A stretch of DNA of 10,526 bases from Gammaproteobacteria bacterium (GTDB taxonomy: Bacteria; Pseudomonadota; Gammaproteobacteria; Competibacterales; Competibacteraceae), in assembly GCA_020047885.1 (NCBI GenBank), contig JAIFNF010000252.1:1-10526 (forward strand), read 5' to 3'. The notes under the pieces were generated by a model, which saw only the letters and a list, made by a program, of their open reading frames with translations, ran no database searches and was not told the DNA's origin. Both the position numbers and the translations under genes were made by a program. Position 1 is the first letter of the stretch. Each line of letters opens with the position of its first letter. This document shows positions 1 to 6,910 of this stretch, piece after piece.

Positions 1-2338
1 GGGCATAATCCACTTCAATCTCGTGCAGAACGGCCAGGATCTCGGCGTTCTCGACAAATTCGGCAACCACTCGCTTGCCCATGCTGTGCGCGATTTCGAC
101 GACGGCCCGGACAAAGACCCGATCTTCATGACTTTGAACGATATTGCGAATGAACGCGCCATCGATCTTGATCGAGTTCATCGGCAGTTGACGCAGATAG
201 GCATAGGAGGCAAAGCCGCTGCCGAAATCATCCAGGGCGAATTGACAGCCCAGTTCCTGAATGCTGTTCATCAGCCGGATAGCCTGTTCCAGGTTGTTGA
301 CAGCGACCGTTTCGGTAATCTCGAAGGTCACCCGTGCTGGATTGACCTGATGGTGATCCAGCAGGTTTTTCACATCGGATAATAATTTGGGATCCTCCAG
401 AGCGCTGGCGGACAGATTGACCGAAAGCTGAATCTCCGGGTGCTGTTGCAACGTCATGATCGACCGCACCAGAACCCAGTGGTCAATCGCCTGAATCTGC
501 CCGGTTTTCTCAGCCACCGAGATAAAACTGTTCGGATAAACCAGTTTTCCCTGTTCATCACGCATTCGGATCAGCGCCTCCATGCGGCGCAAACTCCCGG
601 TCGCCAGTTCCATGATCGGCTGGACATGCAGTTCAAAGCGATTTTCAGCCAAAGCCAAAGCGATACGCTCTGCCCACCGCACCCGGCTATCCGCGTGTTC
701 CCGATCATTATCCTCTGGAGAAAAGAGATGCCAGCGCCGCCGACCGCGCTCCTTGGCCCGGTACATGGCCAGATCCGCATGAGCCAGTAATTGCTCAGGC
801 TCCACGCCATGGTCAGGAAACAGCACGACGCCAATGCTGGCCGACACCTGGTAGTGCAAATCATGATGCTGAACAATCACCGACCGAATGTCGGTCTGCA
901 CCTGTTCAGCCATTGCAATGGCCTCGGCCACATTGGCCTGTGCCACGACCAAGGCAAATTCATCACCGCCCAAGCGTCCCAGAAAACAATCAGTCCCGGT
1001 CAGTTCCGTGAGTTGTTCGGCAATGCGCTGGAGCAGGATATCACCCACCCGATGGCCGCTGATGTCGTTCACGTCCTTGAACTGGTCCAGATCGAAGAAC
1101 AGCAAAGCCCCACTGTGGTTGGCGATAAGGGCTTGTCGTACCAATTCGGCCAGTTCCTGGTTAAACCGGCGACGGTTGAGCAACTGCGTCAAGGGATCAT
1201 GATCCGCCAGCCAGACCAGTTCCGCTTGCGCCTCTGCCCGGTCGCGCTGCAAGCGTTCCATGCGCTCGGACAAATCGGCCACGGTATCGCTCATCAGATC
1301 CATCTCGTCACGCCAGGGGATCACGGTATCGCGCATTGGCAGGCGGTGGCGCAAATCAGCGAATTGGTCCTCGGCCAGCAACGGTAGTAATTTGGCCAGC
1401 CGCCGTAGCCGTCGAACCAGCATATCCACGACCAGCAACAGCAGACCCTCGGAAAGAATCAGACCCAGGAGGCCGGCGAGAACACTATTGCGTGTGATCC
1501 GGGCAATCGCCTGTCGCTGTTCGGTGATGCGGTTGATGAACAAAACGTCTACACCCGGAGCCAGGGCGGATCGCCGGGAGATCTCGAACCAATCACCCGC
1601 GTGCGCGATCACCAGGGGCTTGGCGCTGCCACTCGCCACCCAGGATTGCAGAAGAGCCGCGCGTAGCAGGGGTTCCATCTGTTCGGGATGAGTAATAACT
1701 GGAAAGCTGAGGGAATCCCCCATGTTGACCATCAGCGCGGCATCCGCATCGGTCAGCGCATGAAATGTCAGTAGGGCATTGGCTACGGAACGAGCAAGCA
1801 CCAACGCGCCAGCGGGATGGCCCTGCCATAACAGCGGGGCGGCCAGATACTGATAGCAGTCCGGTTTGCAGGACAACAGTTGAGCGGTTTGCTCAGGGGC
1901 TTTCTGTAACCCTTCGCTCAATTCCCCAGGGAGCATCGGTGCCTGGTCTGGCCATAGCAGGGCGGTGGGGGTATCGGGTCTGATCCAGTGGATCGAGCGG
2001 ATATCCCATTCCAGATCCAGCATAAAACCGCTGTTCTGATCGAGCGCCTTATGGAACGGCGCTTCGTTCTGTCCGGTCCGAGCCACTCCCAGGAGCGGCA
2101 CGATACCGGCGAGTCGCGACATTTGTTGATAACCGTCATCTAGCAACGCCTGAAGCTGGCGCGCCTGCTGATCTCGGATCTGCGCCTGTTGCTGCTCGAA
2201 CTGATCGGCCGATTGACGATAGGCCAGCCAGGCCAGCGAAGCATTGACCAGAATCAGCACCATGCTGAGAGCGATCAGCGTTTTCCAGCGCAAACTGAGA
2301 TAGCGCGCCGGTGCGGGGGGCAGAGCGGGTGTAGCCAC
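1..2338 (-). CDS. Membrane-bound GGDEF-EAL cyclic di-GMP turnover protein with periplasmic sensor region (3' end outside window)
   Basis: A bifunctional-type cyclic di-GMP enzyme: GGDEF domains make c-di-GMP from GTP and EAL domains hydrolyse it. The frame is open from a GTG at 2338 to the window edge (779 residues seen; probably only some 25-40 are missing). Order: TM helix at about 17-41; periplasmic region about 42-282; second TM about 283-307; HAMP-like linker to about 370 with a charged helix; GGDEF domain with DPLT and GGDEF at 457-461; EAL domain with EAL at 587-589, SVNLS, ITET, DDFGSG at 703-708, KID and AEFVE. All the usual catalytic residues that fall inside the window are present in both domains, so both could be active. 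The RxxD inhibitory site before GGDEF is not conserved (TGTD). The periplasmic part, with a CKPDC pair at 157-161, resembles dCache-type sensors from memory of that family. The GTG is supported by AAAGG at 2347-2351, 8 nt upstream, overlapping the preceding stop codon. It is the last gene of the five-gene run. Confidence 0.93.
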   Translation of the reverse strand, partial: MATPALPPAPARYLSLRWKTLIALSMVLILVNASLAWLAYRQSADQFEQQQAQIRDQQARQLQALLDDGYQQMSRLAGIVPLLGVARTGQNEAPFHKALDQNSGFMLDLEWDIRSIHWIRPDTPTALLWPDQAPMLPGELSEGLQKAPEQTAQLLSCKPDCYQYLAAPLLWQGHPAGALVLARSVANALLTFHALTDADAALMVNMGDSLSFPVITHPEQMEPLLRAALLQSWVASGSAKPLVIAHAGDWFEISRRSALAPGVDVLFINRITEQRQAIARITRNSVLAGLLGLILSEGLLLLVVDMLVRRLRRLAKLLPLLAEDQFADLRHRLPMRDTVIPWRDEMDLMSDTVADLSERMERLQRDRAEAQAELVWLADHDPLTQLLNRRRFNQELAELVRQALIANHSGALLFFDLDQFKDVNDISGHRVGDILLQRIAEQLTELTGTDCFLGRLGGDEFALVVAQANVAEAIAMAEQVQTDIRSVIVQHHDLHYQVSASIGVVLFPDHGVEPEQLLAHADLAMYRAKERGRRRWHLFSPEDNDREHADSRVRWAERIALALAENRFELHVQPIMELATGSLRRMEALIRMRDEQGKLVYPNSFISVAEKTGQIQAIDHWVLVRSIMTLQQHPEIQLSVNLSASALEDPKLLSDVKNLLDHHQVNPARVTFEITETVAVNNLEQAIRLMNSIQELGCQFALDDFGSGFASYAYLRQLPMNSIKIDGAFIRNIVQSHEDRVFVRAVVEIAHSMGKRVVAEFVENAEILAVLHEIEVDYA

Positions 2339-2349
2339 GGTGACGGCCT

Positions 2350-3531
2350 TTAGAAACGGAATGCGGCCTGAAGGGCGAAGAGGTCCCAATATTCCTGCAG
2401 TTCGCTGAAATCCGGGTTTTCCCGCGAGGACAGGATGAAGGTACCGTGATGACGCTGATATTCGGCCCGCACCATCCACTGTTGATTGATGTCCCAGCGC
2501 AGGCCGGCTGTCCAGATTTTGGAGAAACTATTGAAGGGTGGGATCAAGCCGCCGGTCATCTCGGAGGCCTTGCGACCATCCCGGTCGTCCGGGTTTGCAT
2601 ACGCCTGATAACTTAACAAGGCTTGCAGGTCCGGGTGGAGGCGGTAAGTGCCCTGGAGATAATAGCTTTCCACAGTCGCCTTCATGTAGGGAAAAAATAT
2701 ATTTCGCCATTCAATGGGTTCGTAAACATACTCGGCAGATAGCGTCCAATCCTCGGCATTGTATTGGAGCGATGCGATCCCATAAAAGAGTTCTACAGTC
2801 CCGGCATTCAGCGGCGATCCCAGACCCGGATGAAGTTGCAGATCCAGCGTCATGCCGCTGAGTCCGAACCTGAACCGCTCATTGGGCGAGGTGAACCACA
2901 GGCTGAACAGCGCTGCTGGGTCCTTTTGTTTAAATTCACCCTCGAAGCGGTAGCTGAGCGGGAGATAAGTCCATTTGGCATTGTCGTCAGCCACCGACTG
3001 CCCCCCACCCACCGTGAACGAGAGCGCTCCTTGATCACCGCGCCAGTCGCCATAGAGCATCAGGCCATCGGTAGACAGTAACTGGTTGCGGATTTTGTCG
3101 AAATACACCACTTGCGGCAGGAAAATCCCCGGATGGGTGAACGGCACATCACGGGTTTCGTTATAAAGCCCCAGAGGATTTTTGATGCGCCCGAGGCGCA
3201 CCCCCCAGCGCTGCTCCGCCGAAGAGGCCACAGTGATATCGGCCAGCCCATAATCGAGTGCCGGGGTACCGTCATACAGGTCGCCCGCCCGCCGTGATAG
3301 TAATTGACCGGCTAACAGGATTTGCGGACTGACCGGCAGTGAGGCATTAATGCCGATTTCTGTGAATGCGAAAGAGGTATCGGGGCTGTCGCCAAAAAAG
3401 CGATTGTCACTGGTTTTAATGGCCGCCTGGCTGGCGAAGCCGTGAACTTGCAGGTTGTCCCAGAAGGACTCCTCAGCATGGGCATTCAGTAAGCCCACCA
3501 TCGAGAGTATGGCCATCATTAGTGTGCGCAT
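2350..3531 (-). CDS. Porin-like outer-membrane beta-barrel protein, copy 1
   Basis: Predicted 393-residue outer-membrane protein. The ATG at 3531 is chosen because it begins a signal peptide (MRTLMMAILSMVGLLNAHA, cleavage probably after AHA). The frame stays open further upstream, but there it only reads the end of the preceding gene in another frame. The mature chain has alternating aromatic/polar strands and ends in FRF, the C-terminal phenylalanine signature of barrel proteins assembled by the BAM complex. The sequence GRIKNPLGLYNETRD at about 130-145 recalls the G-x-x-K-x-P-x-G segment of phosphate-selective and other specific porins, but I cannot name a family with certainty. The start is one base after the stop of the upstream binding-protein gene, with GGAG at 3542-3545 inside that gene, so translation is probably coupled. 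The paralogue is at 3970-5160: the first 80 or so mature residues are about 90% identical by hand count, the middle much less. Confidence 0.85.
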   Translation of the reverse strand: MRTLMMAILSMVGLLNAHAEESFWDNLQVHGFASQAAIKTSDNRFFGDSPDTSFAFTEIGINASLPVSPQILLAGQLLSRRAGDLYDGTPALDYGLADITVASSAEQRWGVRLGRIKNPLGLYNETRDVPFTHPGIFLPQVVYFDKIRNQLLSTDGLMLYGDWRGDQGALSFTVGGGQSVADDNAKWTYLPLSYRFEGEFKQKDPAALFSLWFTSPNERFRFGLSGMTLDLQLHPGLGSPLNAGTVELFYGIASLQYNAEDWTLSAEYVYEPIEWRNIFFPYMKATVESYYLQGTYRLHPDLQALLSYQAYANPDDRDGRKASEMTGGLIPPFNSFSKIWTAGLRWDINQQWMVRAEYQRHHGTFILSSRENPDFSELQEYWDLFALQAAFRF

Positions 3532-3532
3532 G

Positions 3533-3958
3533 TCAGCGGATCTCCAGAACACGGACTTGTGGATGATTCGCCCCAGATTCCACATAGCCGATGCCGCCGG
3601 GCGTCGCCGCCACCTGCTCGATCATTTCCTGCTCGGTCGCCACGGTCACCGGTGCCCGTCCGGTTCCCGAAAAGATCTGCCGATCCCAGACTTGCCGTAA
3701 CTGGTAGGGGAATAAACCCAGAACGCTTTTGGTAAATTGACGATGCGTCGGATGGTCATCGGGCAACACAAACACTTTGACCGGTACGCGATTTTCCCAA
3801 ACGGGCAACCGCATGGTGAAGTAGCGCCGGGCTGAATTCCGGCTGATTGGCTGATGGACGGAGGCTTCGTTGACGATCAGTTCCTGGGCGGTGAGCGTCA
3901 ATGGCCAAAACATCAGCGCCAGGCTGATCAAGAATCGAGGTTTATTGAGTACGCGCAT
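3533..3958 (-). CDS. Small PstS-like periplasmic substrate-binding protein, copy 1
   Basis: A 141-residue secreted protein of the short 'phosphate ABC transporter substrate-binding protein' type (PBP-like domain), about half the size of true PstS. The start is ATG at 3958, which begins a signal peptide ending TLTA|QE; a longer frame from 4000 would overlap the upstream porin gene and put 14 extra residues before it. Family-like features are the N-terminal strand ELIVNEA, the segment SRNSARRYFTMRLPVW, the FTKSVLG...QVWDRQIFSGTG region and the C-terminal GGIGYVES. These resemble the IFLGK, FTG-G and AIGYV elements of small PstS-like proteins. No transporter permease or ATPase lies nearby, so it is an orphan binding protein. 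It begins 11 nt after the porin copy 2 stop with only a poor Shine-Dalgarno, and ends one base before the porin copy 1 ATG. By hand count its mature part is about 81% identical to copy 2 (96 of 118). The ligand is unknown; phosphate or another anion is a guess. Confidence 0.85.
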   Translation of the reverse strand: MRVLNKPRFLISLALMFWPLTLTAQELIVNEASVHQPISRNSARRYFTMRLPVWENRVPVKVFVLPDDHPTHRQFTKSVLGLFPYQLRQVWDRQIFSGTGRAPVTVATEQEMIEQVAATPGGIGYVESGANHPQVRVLEIR

Positions 3959-3969
3959 GACACTGGCGC

Positions 3970-5160
3970 TTAGAAGCGGAACACGGCCTGAACTGCCCAC
4001 AGATTCCAGTCTTCCTGTTGTTGGCCGGGATCGGGGTTTTCTTTGGAGGACAGGATAAAGGTGCCGTGATGACGTTGATATTCGGCTCGCACCATCCAGT
4101 GCTGATCAATATCCCAGCGCAGGCCGGCGGTCCAGATTTTGGAGAAATTATTAAAGGGCGGGACAGCACCGCCGGTCATGGCGGAAGACTGGAGGCCGTC
4201 CCGGTCATTTCGGTTGGCGTAGCCTTCTTCGTAGCGCAACAGCAGTTTTAAATCAGGACGGAGTCGATAGGCACCCTGCAGGTAATAACTCTCCGCGTTG
4301 ACCTCACGATCAGGAGAGAAGAGACTTTGATAGTCACGCCACTCAATCGGTTCGCCGGCGTACTCGGCGGTCAGCGTCCAGTCCTCCGCGTCATACTGGA
4401 AGGACAGGATCCAGAAAAACAGGTCAGTCGTTCCGTTGCTCAGCGGCGAGTACTGCCCCGGATCAAACTGCATGGAGACCACCGCACCGCTGAACCCCAG
4501 TTGCAACCGCTCTTCCGGGGTCGAATACCAGAGTCTGAACAGGCTGGCGACGCCGTCCGGTTTGAGTTCACCGCCAAAGTCGTTGCCCAGGTAGGCCCAG
4601 GTGACATTGTCGTCGATGACCGACTGACCACCGCCCAAGGTCAACGATAGCGTACCCCGATCATCGTGATACGACTCCCCGTAAAACATCAGGCCGTCGG
4701 TCGATAGCATCAGATTGCGGATTTTGTCGTAATAAATGACCTGCGGCAGGAAAATGCCTGGACGGGTGAACGGGACATCGCGGGTCTCGTTGTAAATCCC
4801 CAGGGGATTTTTGATGCGCCCCACGCGAACGCCCCAGCGTTGCTCCACCGAAGACGTGAAGGTGATATCCGCCAGCCCATAATCGAGCGTTGGCGTACCG
4901 TCATACATGTCGCCGGCTCGCCGCGCCAACAGTTGACCGGCCAGGAGGATTTGGGAATGGACGGGCAGCGAGGCATTAATGCCCATTTCTGTGAAATCGA
5001 AAGAGGTATCGGGGCTGTCGCCAAAAAAGCGATTGTCGCTGGTTGTAATAGCCGCCTGACTGGCGAAGCCATGAACCTGCAAGTTGTCCCAGAAGGATTC
5101 CTCACTATATGCGTTCAATGGACCCAGTATGAAGAGCAAGGCCATAACCCTTCTGTGCAT
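3970..5160 (-). CDS. Porin-like outer-membrane beta-barrel protein, copy 2
   Basis: Predicted 396-residue outer-membrane barrel, paralogue of the protein at 2350-3531. The ATG at 5160 opens a signal peptide (MHRRVMALLFILGPLNAYS, cleavage probably after AYS, before EESFWD). The chain ends in FRF like copy 1. Conserved blocks shared with copy 1 are the N-terminal third, the segment from GRIKNPLG to STDGLM, the EDWTL-AEY-EPIEWR strand pair and the last 70 residues (IWTAGLRWDI through HHGTFILSS). The stretch from about residue 185 to 275 is divergent and differs by small insertions, as expected if loops or pore-lining residues have changed specificity. It starts one base after the stop of the upstream binding protein, with GGAGG at 5170-5174 serving as Shine-Dalgarno inside that gene. 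The exact porin family is not recognised. Confidence 0.85.
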   Translation of the reverse strand: MHRRVMALLFILGPLNAYSEESFWDNLQVHGFASQAAITTSDNRFFGDSPDTSFDFTEMGINASLPVHSQILLAGQLLARRAGDMYDGTPTLDYGLADITFTSSVEQRWGVRVGRIKNPLGIYNETRDVPFTRPGIFLPQVIYYDKIRNLMLSTDGLMFYGESYHDDRGTLSLTLGGGQSVIDDNVTWAYLGNDFGGELKPDGVASLFRLWYSTPEERLQLGFSGAVVSMQFDPGQYSPLSNGTTDLFFWILSFQYDAEDWTLTAEYAGEPIEWRDYQSLFSPDREVNAESYYLQGAYRLRPDLKLLLRYEEGYANRNDRDGLQSSAMTGGAVPPFNNFSKIWTAGLRWDIDQHWMVRAEYQRHHGTFILSSKENPDPGQQQEDWNLWAVQAVFRF

Positions 5161-5161
5161 G

Positions 5162-5635
5162 TCAGCGGACCTCCAGGATACGAATGTGGGGATGATTCGC
5201 CCCAGATTCCACATAGCCAATGCCGCCGGGGGTCGTCGCCACCCGCTCGATCATTTCTTGCTCGGTCGCCACGGTCATCGGTGCCTGTCCGGTTCCCGAA
5301 AAGATCTGCCGATCCCAGACCTGCCGTAACTGGTAGGGGAATAAACCCAGCACCGTTTTCGTAAATTGACGATGCACCGGATGGTCATCGGGCAATACAA
5401 ACACCTTGACCGGTATGCCATTTTCCCAGGTGGGCAACCGCATGGTGAAGCAGAGCCGGGCTTCATTCCGGCTGATGGACTGCGGGGGAGCGGCGTCGTT
5501 GATGATCAACTCCTGGGCCGAGAGCGCGAATGGCCCGCACGCCAGAATCCACCCGGTCAGGAGACGACACAAAAACCTCCCTGTTACGGCGGGCGCGGAA
5601 TTAACGGTGGGAACGCTGTTCAACCGCCGGTCCAT
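5162..5635 (-). CDS. Small PstS-like periplasmic substrate-binding protein, copy 2
   Basis: First gene of the five-gene run, 157 residues. The same short PstS-like fold is expected as for the copy at 3533-3958, with SISRNEARLCFTMRLPTW, VLPDDHP, FTKTVLGLF, WDRQIFSGTG and GGIGYVES. The ATG at 5635 is the only convincing start, though its Shine-Dalgarno is weak (TGGAT). It gives an unusually long basic N-region before the hydrophobic core (RLLTGWILACGPFALSA), with cleavage likely at SA|QE as in copy 1. A TTG further in lies only 3 nt after GGGAGG, too close to be attractive. An ILAC tetrapeptide in the signal core is a poor lipobox match, so a lipoprotein is possible but less likely. Secretion to the periplasm is inferred. 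The gene probably has its own promoter in the gap after the methyltransferase gene and is translationally linked to porin copy 2. Confidence 0.82.
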   Translation of the reverse strand: MDRRLNSVPTVNSAPAVTGRFLCRLLTGWILACGPFALSAQELIINDAAPPQSISRNEARLCFTMRLPTWENGIPVKVFVLPDDHPVHRQFTKTVLGLFPYQLRQVWDRQIFSGTGQAPMTVATEQEMIERVATTPGGIGYVESGANHPHIRILEVR

Positions 5636-5689
5636 GAATAATCCAATCCAGGGAATGTGTTATGGAGGTGCGTCGGAATAGAAGGTTGT

Positions 5690-5717
5690 AGTATAGCTCA
5701 CAACTTGAGGCATTCAG
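5690..5717 (-). promoter_or_regulatory. Candidate sigma-70-type promoter for the binding-protein/porin/GGDEF-EAL run
   Basis: On the minus strand a good -10 box TATACT (5690-5695) lies about 55 bp before the ATG at 5635. The best -35 at 16 bp spacing is CTGAAT (5712-5717), only 3 of 6 consensus positions, and lies inside the end of the methyltransferase gene. It is the only promoter-like element in the 62-bp gap. The weak -35 suggests either an activator or read-through from upstream genes. Confidence 0.35.
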
Positions 5718-6321
5718 TGGCGGTTTTGCGCAGAATGATCTGCCGGAACCAACCGCCCGCCAGCGCCGGTTGATCGATCCTCACTTCCAGGTCCGGGGTT
5801 TGCGCCTGTATCTCCTCGAACACCACATCCGTGCGGGTCGCCAATAAACCCAATAGTGGACTGATCAATCGCCGCACCGGTGCCCGTTGCCCAGGCCGCA
5901 GGAACTTGTCGAGAATCAGCACGCGCCCGCCCGGACGCAGTACCCGCGCTGCTTCCTGTAACACCCGCTCCGGATGCGGCGTCACGGCCAGAATCAGATG
6001 CAGTACGACCACGTCGAAAGCCGAAGAAGGATAGGGCAGGTGGCGGGCGTCGCCTTGATCCAAGCGAATGTCCAGTTCGAGGTGGGTAGCACGGCGTTGG
6101 GCGCGGGTCAGCATGGCTGGAGTGAGGTCGATCCCGGTATAGCGCGGTCCATGCGGCAGCAAGGGCAAATCCAGCCCACTGCCGACGCCCACCAGCAGCA
6201 CTTCATCATGCAAGCCATCGCCCAATGGGGCCAGACTCCGCTGCCGCGCCCCACGAGTGAACGGGGCGACGAACGTATCGTAGATCGGCGCGAAGAATGT
6301 GTAGGTGTAGCGCAGGGTCAA
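5698..6321 (-). CDS. Class I SAM-dependent methyltransferase (UbiE/Methyltransf_11-like)
   Basis: Cytoplasmic methyl transfer enzyme of 207 residues with a Rossmann-type SAM fold. Visible motifs are motif I LLVGVGSGLDLPLL, an acidic residue after strand 2 (YTGIDLTPAML), GDARHLPYPSSAFDVVV for motifs II-III, and LRPGGRVLILDKF for the post-motif region. Substrate is not evident; the resemblance is to small UbiE-like and phospholipid methyltransferase-like enzymes, and FLRPGQ after the fold core is common to these. The start is probably TTG at 6321: it has GAGG at 6330-6333, 8 nt upstream, overlapping the apaG stop codon, and the protein then begins LTLRYTYTFFAPIYD, a typical N-terminus. A second TTG at 6363 would add 14 residues and overlap apaG by 32 bp with no good Shine-Dalgarno. 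It is very likely cotranscribed and coupled with apaG. Confidence 0.85.
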   Translation of the reverse strand: MTLRYTYTFFAPIYDTFVAPFTRGARQRSLAPLGDGLHDEVLLVGVGSGLDLPLLPHGPRYTGIDLTPAMLTRAQRRATHLELDIRLDQGDARHLPYPSSAFDVVVLHLILAVTPHPERVLQEAARVLRPGGRVLILDKFLRPGQRAPVRRLISPLLGLLATRTDVVFEEIQAQTPDLEVRIDQPALAGGWFRQIILRKTATECLKL

Positions 6322-6331
6322 GTGAGCCGCC

Positions 6332-6718
6332 TCAATGCAGTGTCCGGGGGATGGACAGCACAAAGGCGGGGATCTCGGTATCGAAGGTCACGCCATCGTC
6401 AGCCAGCATTTGGTAGCTGCCCTTCATGCTGCCAACGAGGGTTTCCAGCACCGCGCCGCTGGTGTACTGAAAGCCTTCACCGGGGCGCAGATAGGGTTGC
6501 TCGCCCACCACGCCCTCGCCGCGCACCTCCTCAATTTTACCGTTGGCGTCGCTAATCAGCCAATGCCGGGTCAGCAGGCGGGCGGCGATATTGCCCTGAT
6601 TTTGAATGAGTACCGTGTAGGCAAAGACGTAGCGATCCTGGTCAGGATTGGATTGCTCCTCCAGATAGAACGCCTGCGCGGCGACCTTGATGTTGTAATC
6701 GGTTTTTTGCTTCCGCAT
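6332..6718 (-). CDS. apaG: ApaG protein
   Basis: A 128-residue ApaG family protein with an immunoglobulin/fibronectin-like beta-sandwich fold. Recognisable conserved segments are [61 protein letters not shown] and IPAFVLSIP, matching E. coli ApaG almost throughout (E. coli is 125 residues). In enterobacteria apaG sits with the ksgA and apaH genes and has been linked to divalent cation efflux phenotypes; its molecular function is unsettled and the domain also occurs in F-box proteins. Neither ksgA nor apaH is beside it here. The ATG at 6718 is chosen over a TTG at 6757 because the protein then has family length; GGAA lies about 11 nt before it. The stop codon overlaps the Shine-Dalgarno of the methyltransferase gene. 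Confidence 0.95.
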   Translation of the reverse strand: MRKQKTDYNIKVAAQAFYLEEQSNPDQDRYVFAYTVLIQNQGNIAARLLTRHWLISDANGKIEEVRGEGVVGEQPYLRPGEGFQYTSGAVLETLVGSMKGSYQMLADDGVTFDTEIPAFVLSIPRTLH

Positions 6719-6910
6719 GATTGGCGGGTTTCCAGTGGGGGTGAGAGAGTTCAACAAGAGGGTTCGATGATCGTTGGGAAAGGCGGTACATTAACAGTAA
6801 GTCGGGGTAGGGCGGGTTCTTGTGCGAAAATCATTTTGATTCTACGGGTATTTGTGCAAGGCCTTCCCACCTTGCAACGGGGCGACGGGTTGGCACTGAA
6901 AATCCTGATC
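6719..6910. other. 192-bp spacer between the oxidoreductase gene and apaG
   Basis: No gene is supported here. It contains a 7-bp inverted repeat (TGCAAGG at 6855-6861 and CCTTGCA at 6870-6876 with an 8-nt loop) without an adjacent T-tract on either strand, so it is not a convincing intrinsic terminator. No clear sigma-70 promoter for apaG was found, although one would be expected in this gap. Confidence 0.5.

Larger units (their letters stand above)
2350..3958 (-). repeat. Tandem duplication unit, copy 1 (binding protein + porin)
   Basis: This is the downstream copy of a two-gene unit; the other is at 3970-5635. Porin starts are 1629 bp apart. A 40-base stretch is identical between 3369-3408 and 4998-5037 at exactly that offset, and the ends of the binding-protein genes share runs of about 30 identical bases. 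Signal-peptide regions and the middle of the porins have diverged. Confidence 0.85.
3970..5635 (-). repeat. Tandem duplication unit, copy 2 (binding protein + porin)
   Basis: This is the upstream, promoter-proximal copy of the duplicated pair. It lies head-to-tail with copy 1 and only 11 bp separate the units, leaving no transposase or target-site trace between them. An unequal crossover or similar local duplication is more likely than transposition. Confidence 0.85.

Noticed and set aside
791..1387. Plus-strand open frame of 198 codons
   Set aside because: It lies entirely antisense to the GGDEF region of the large gene, has no recognisable domain and no good ribosome binding site; it is a shadow frame.
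3959..3969. Insertion sequence or mobile element as the cause of the duplication
   Set aside because: The 11 bp between the units and the flanks show no transposase, terminal inverted repeats or target-site duplications.
3533..5635. PstS copies as part of a phosphate ABC transporter
   Set aside because: No permease or ATPase genes are adjacent and the proteins are about half the size of true PstS, so an uptake system is not supported.
6855..6876. Short inverted repeat TGCAAGG/CCTTGCA as a terminator after the oxidoreductase gene
   Set aside because: The stem is only 7 bp with an 8-nt loop and there is no T-tract on either strand; such repeats occur by chance.
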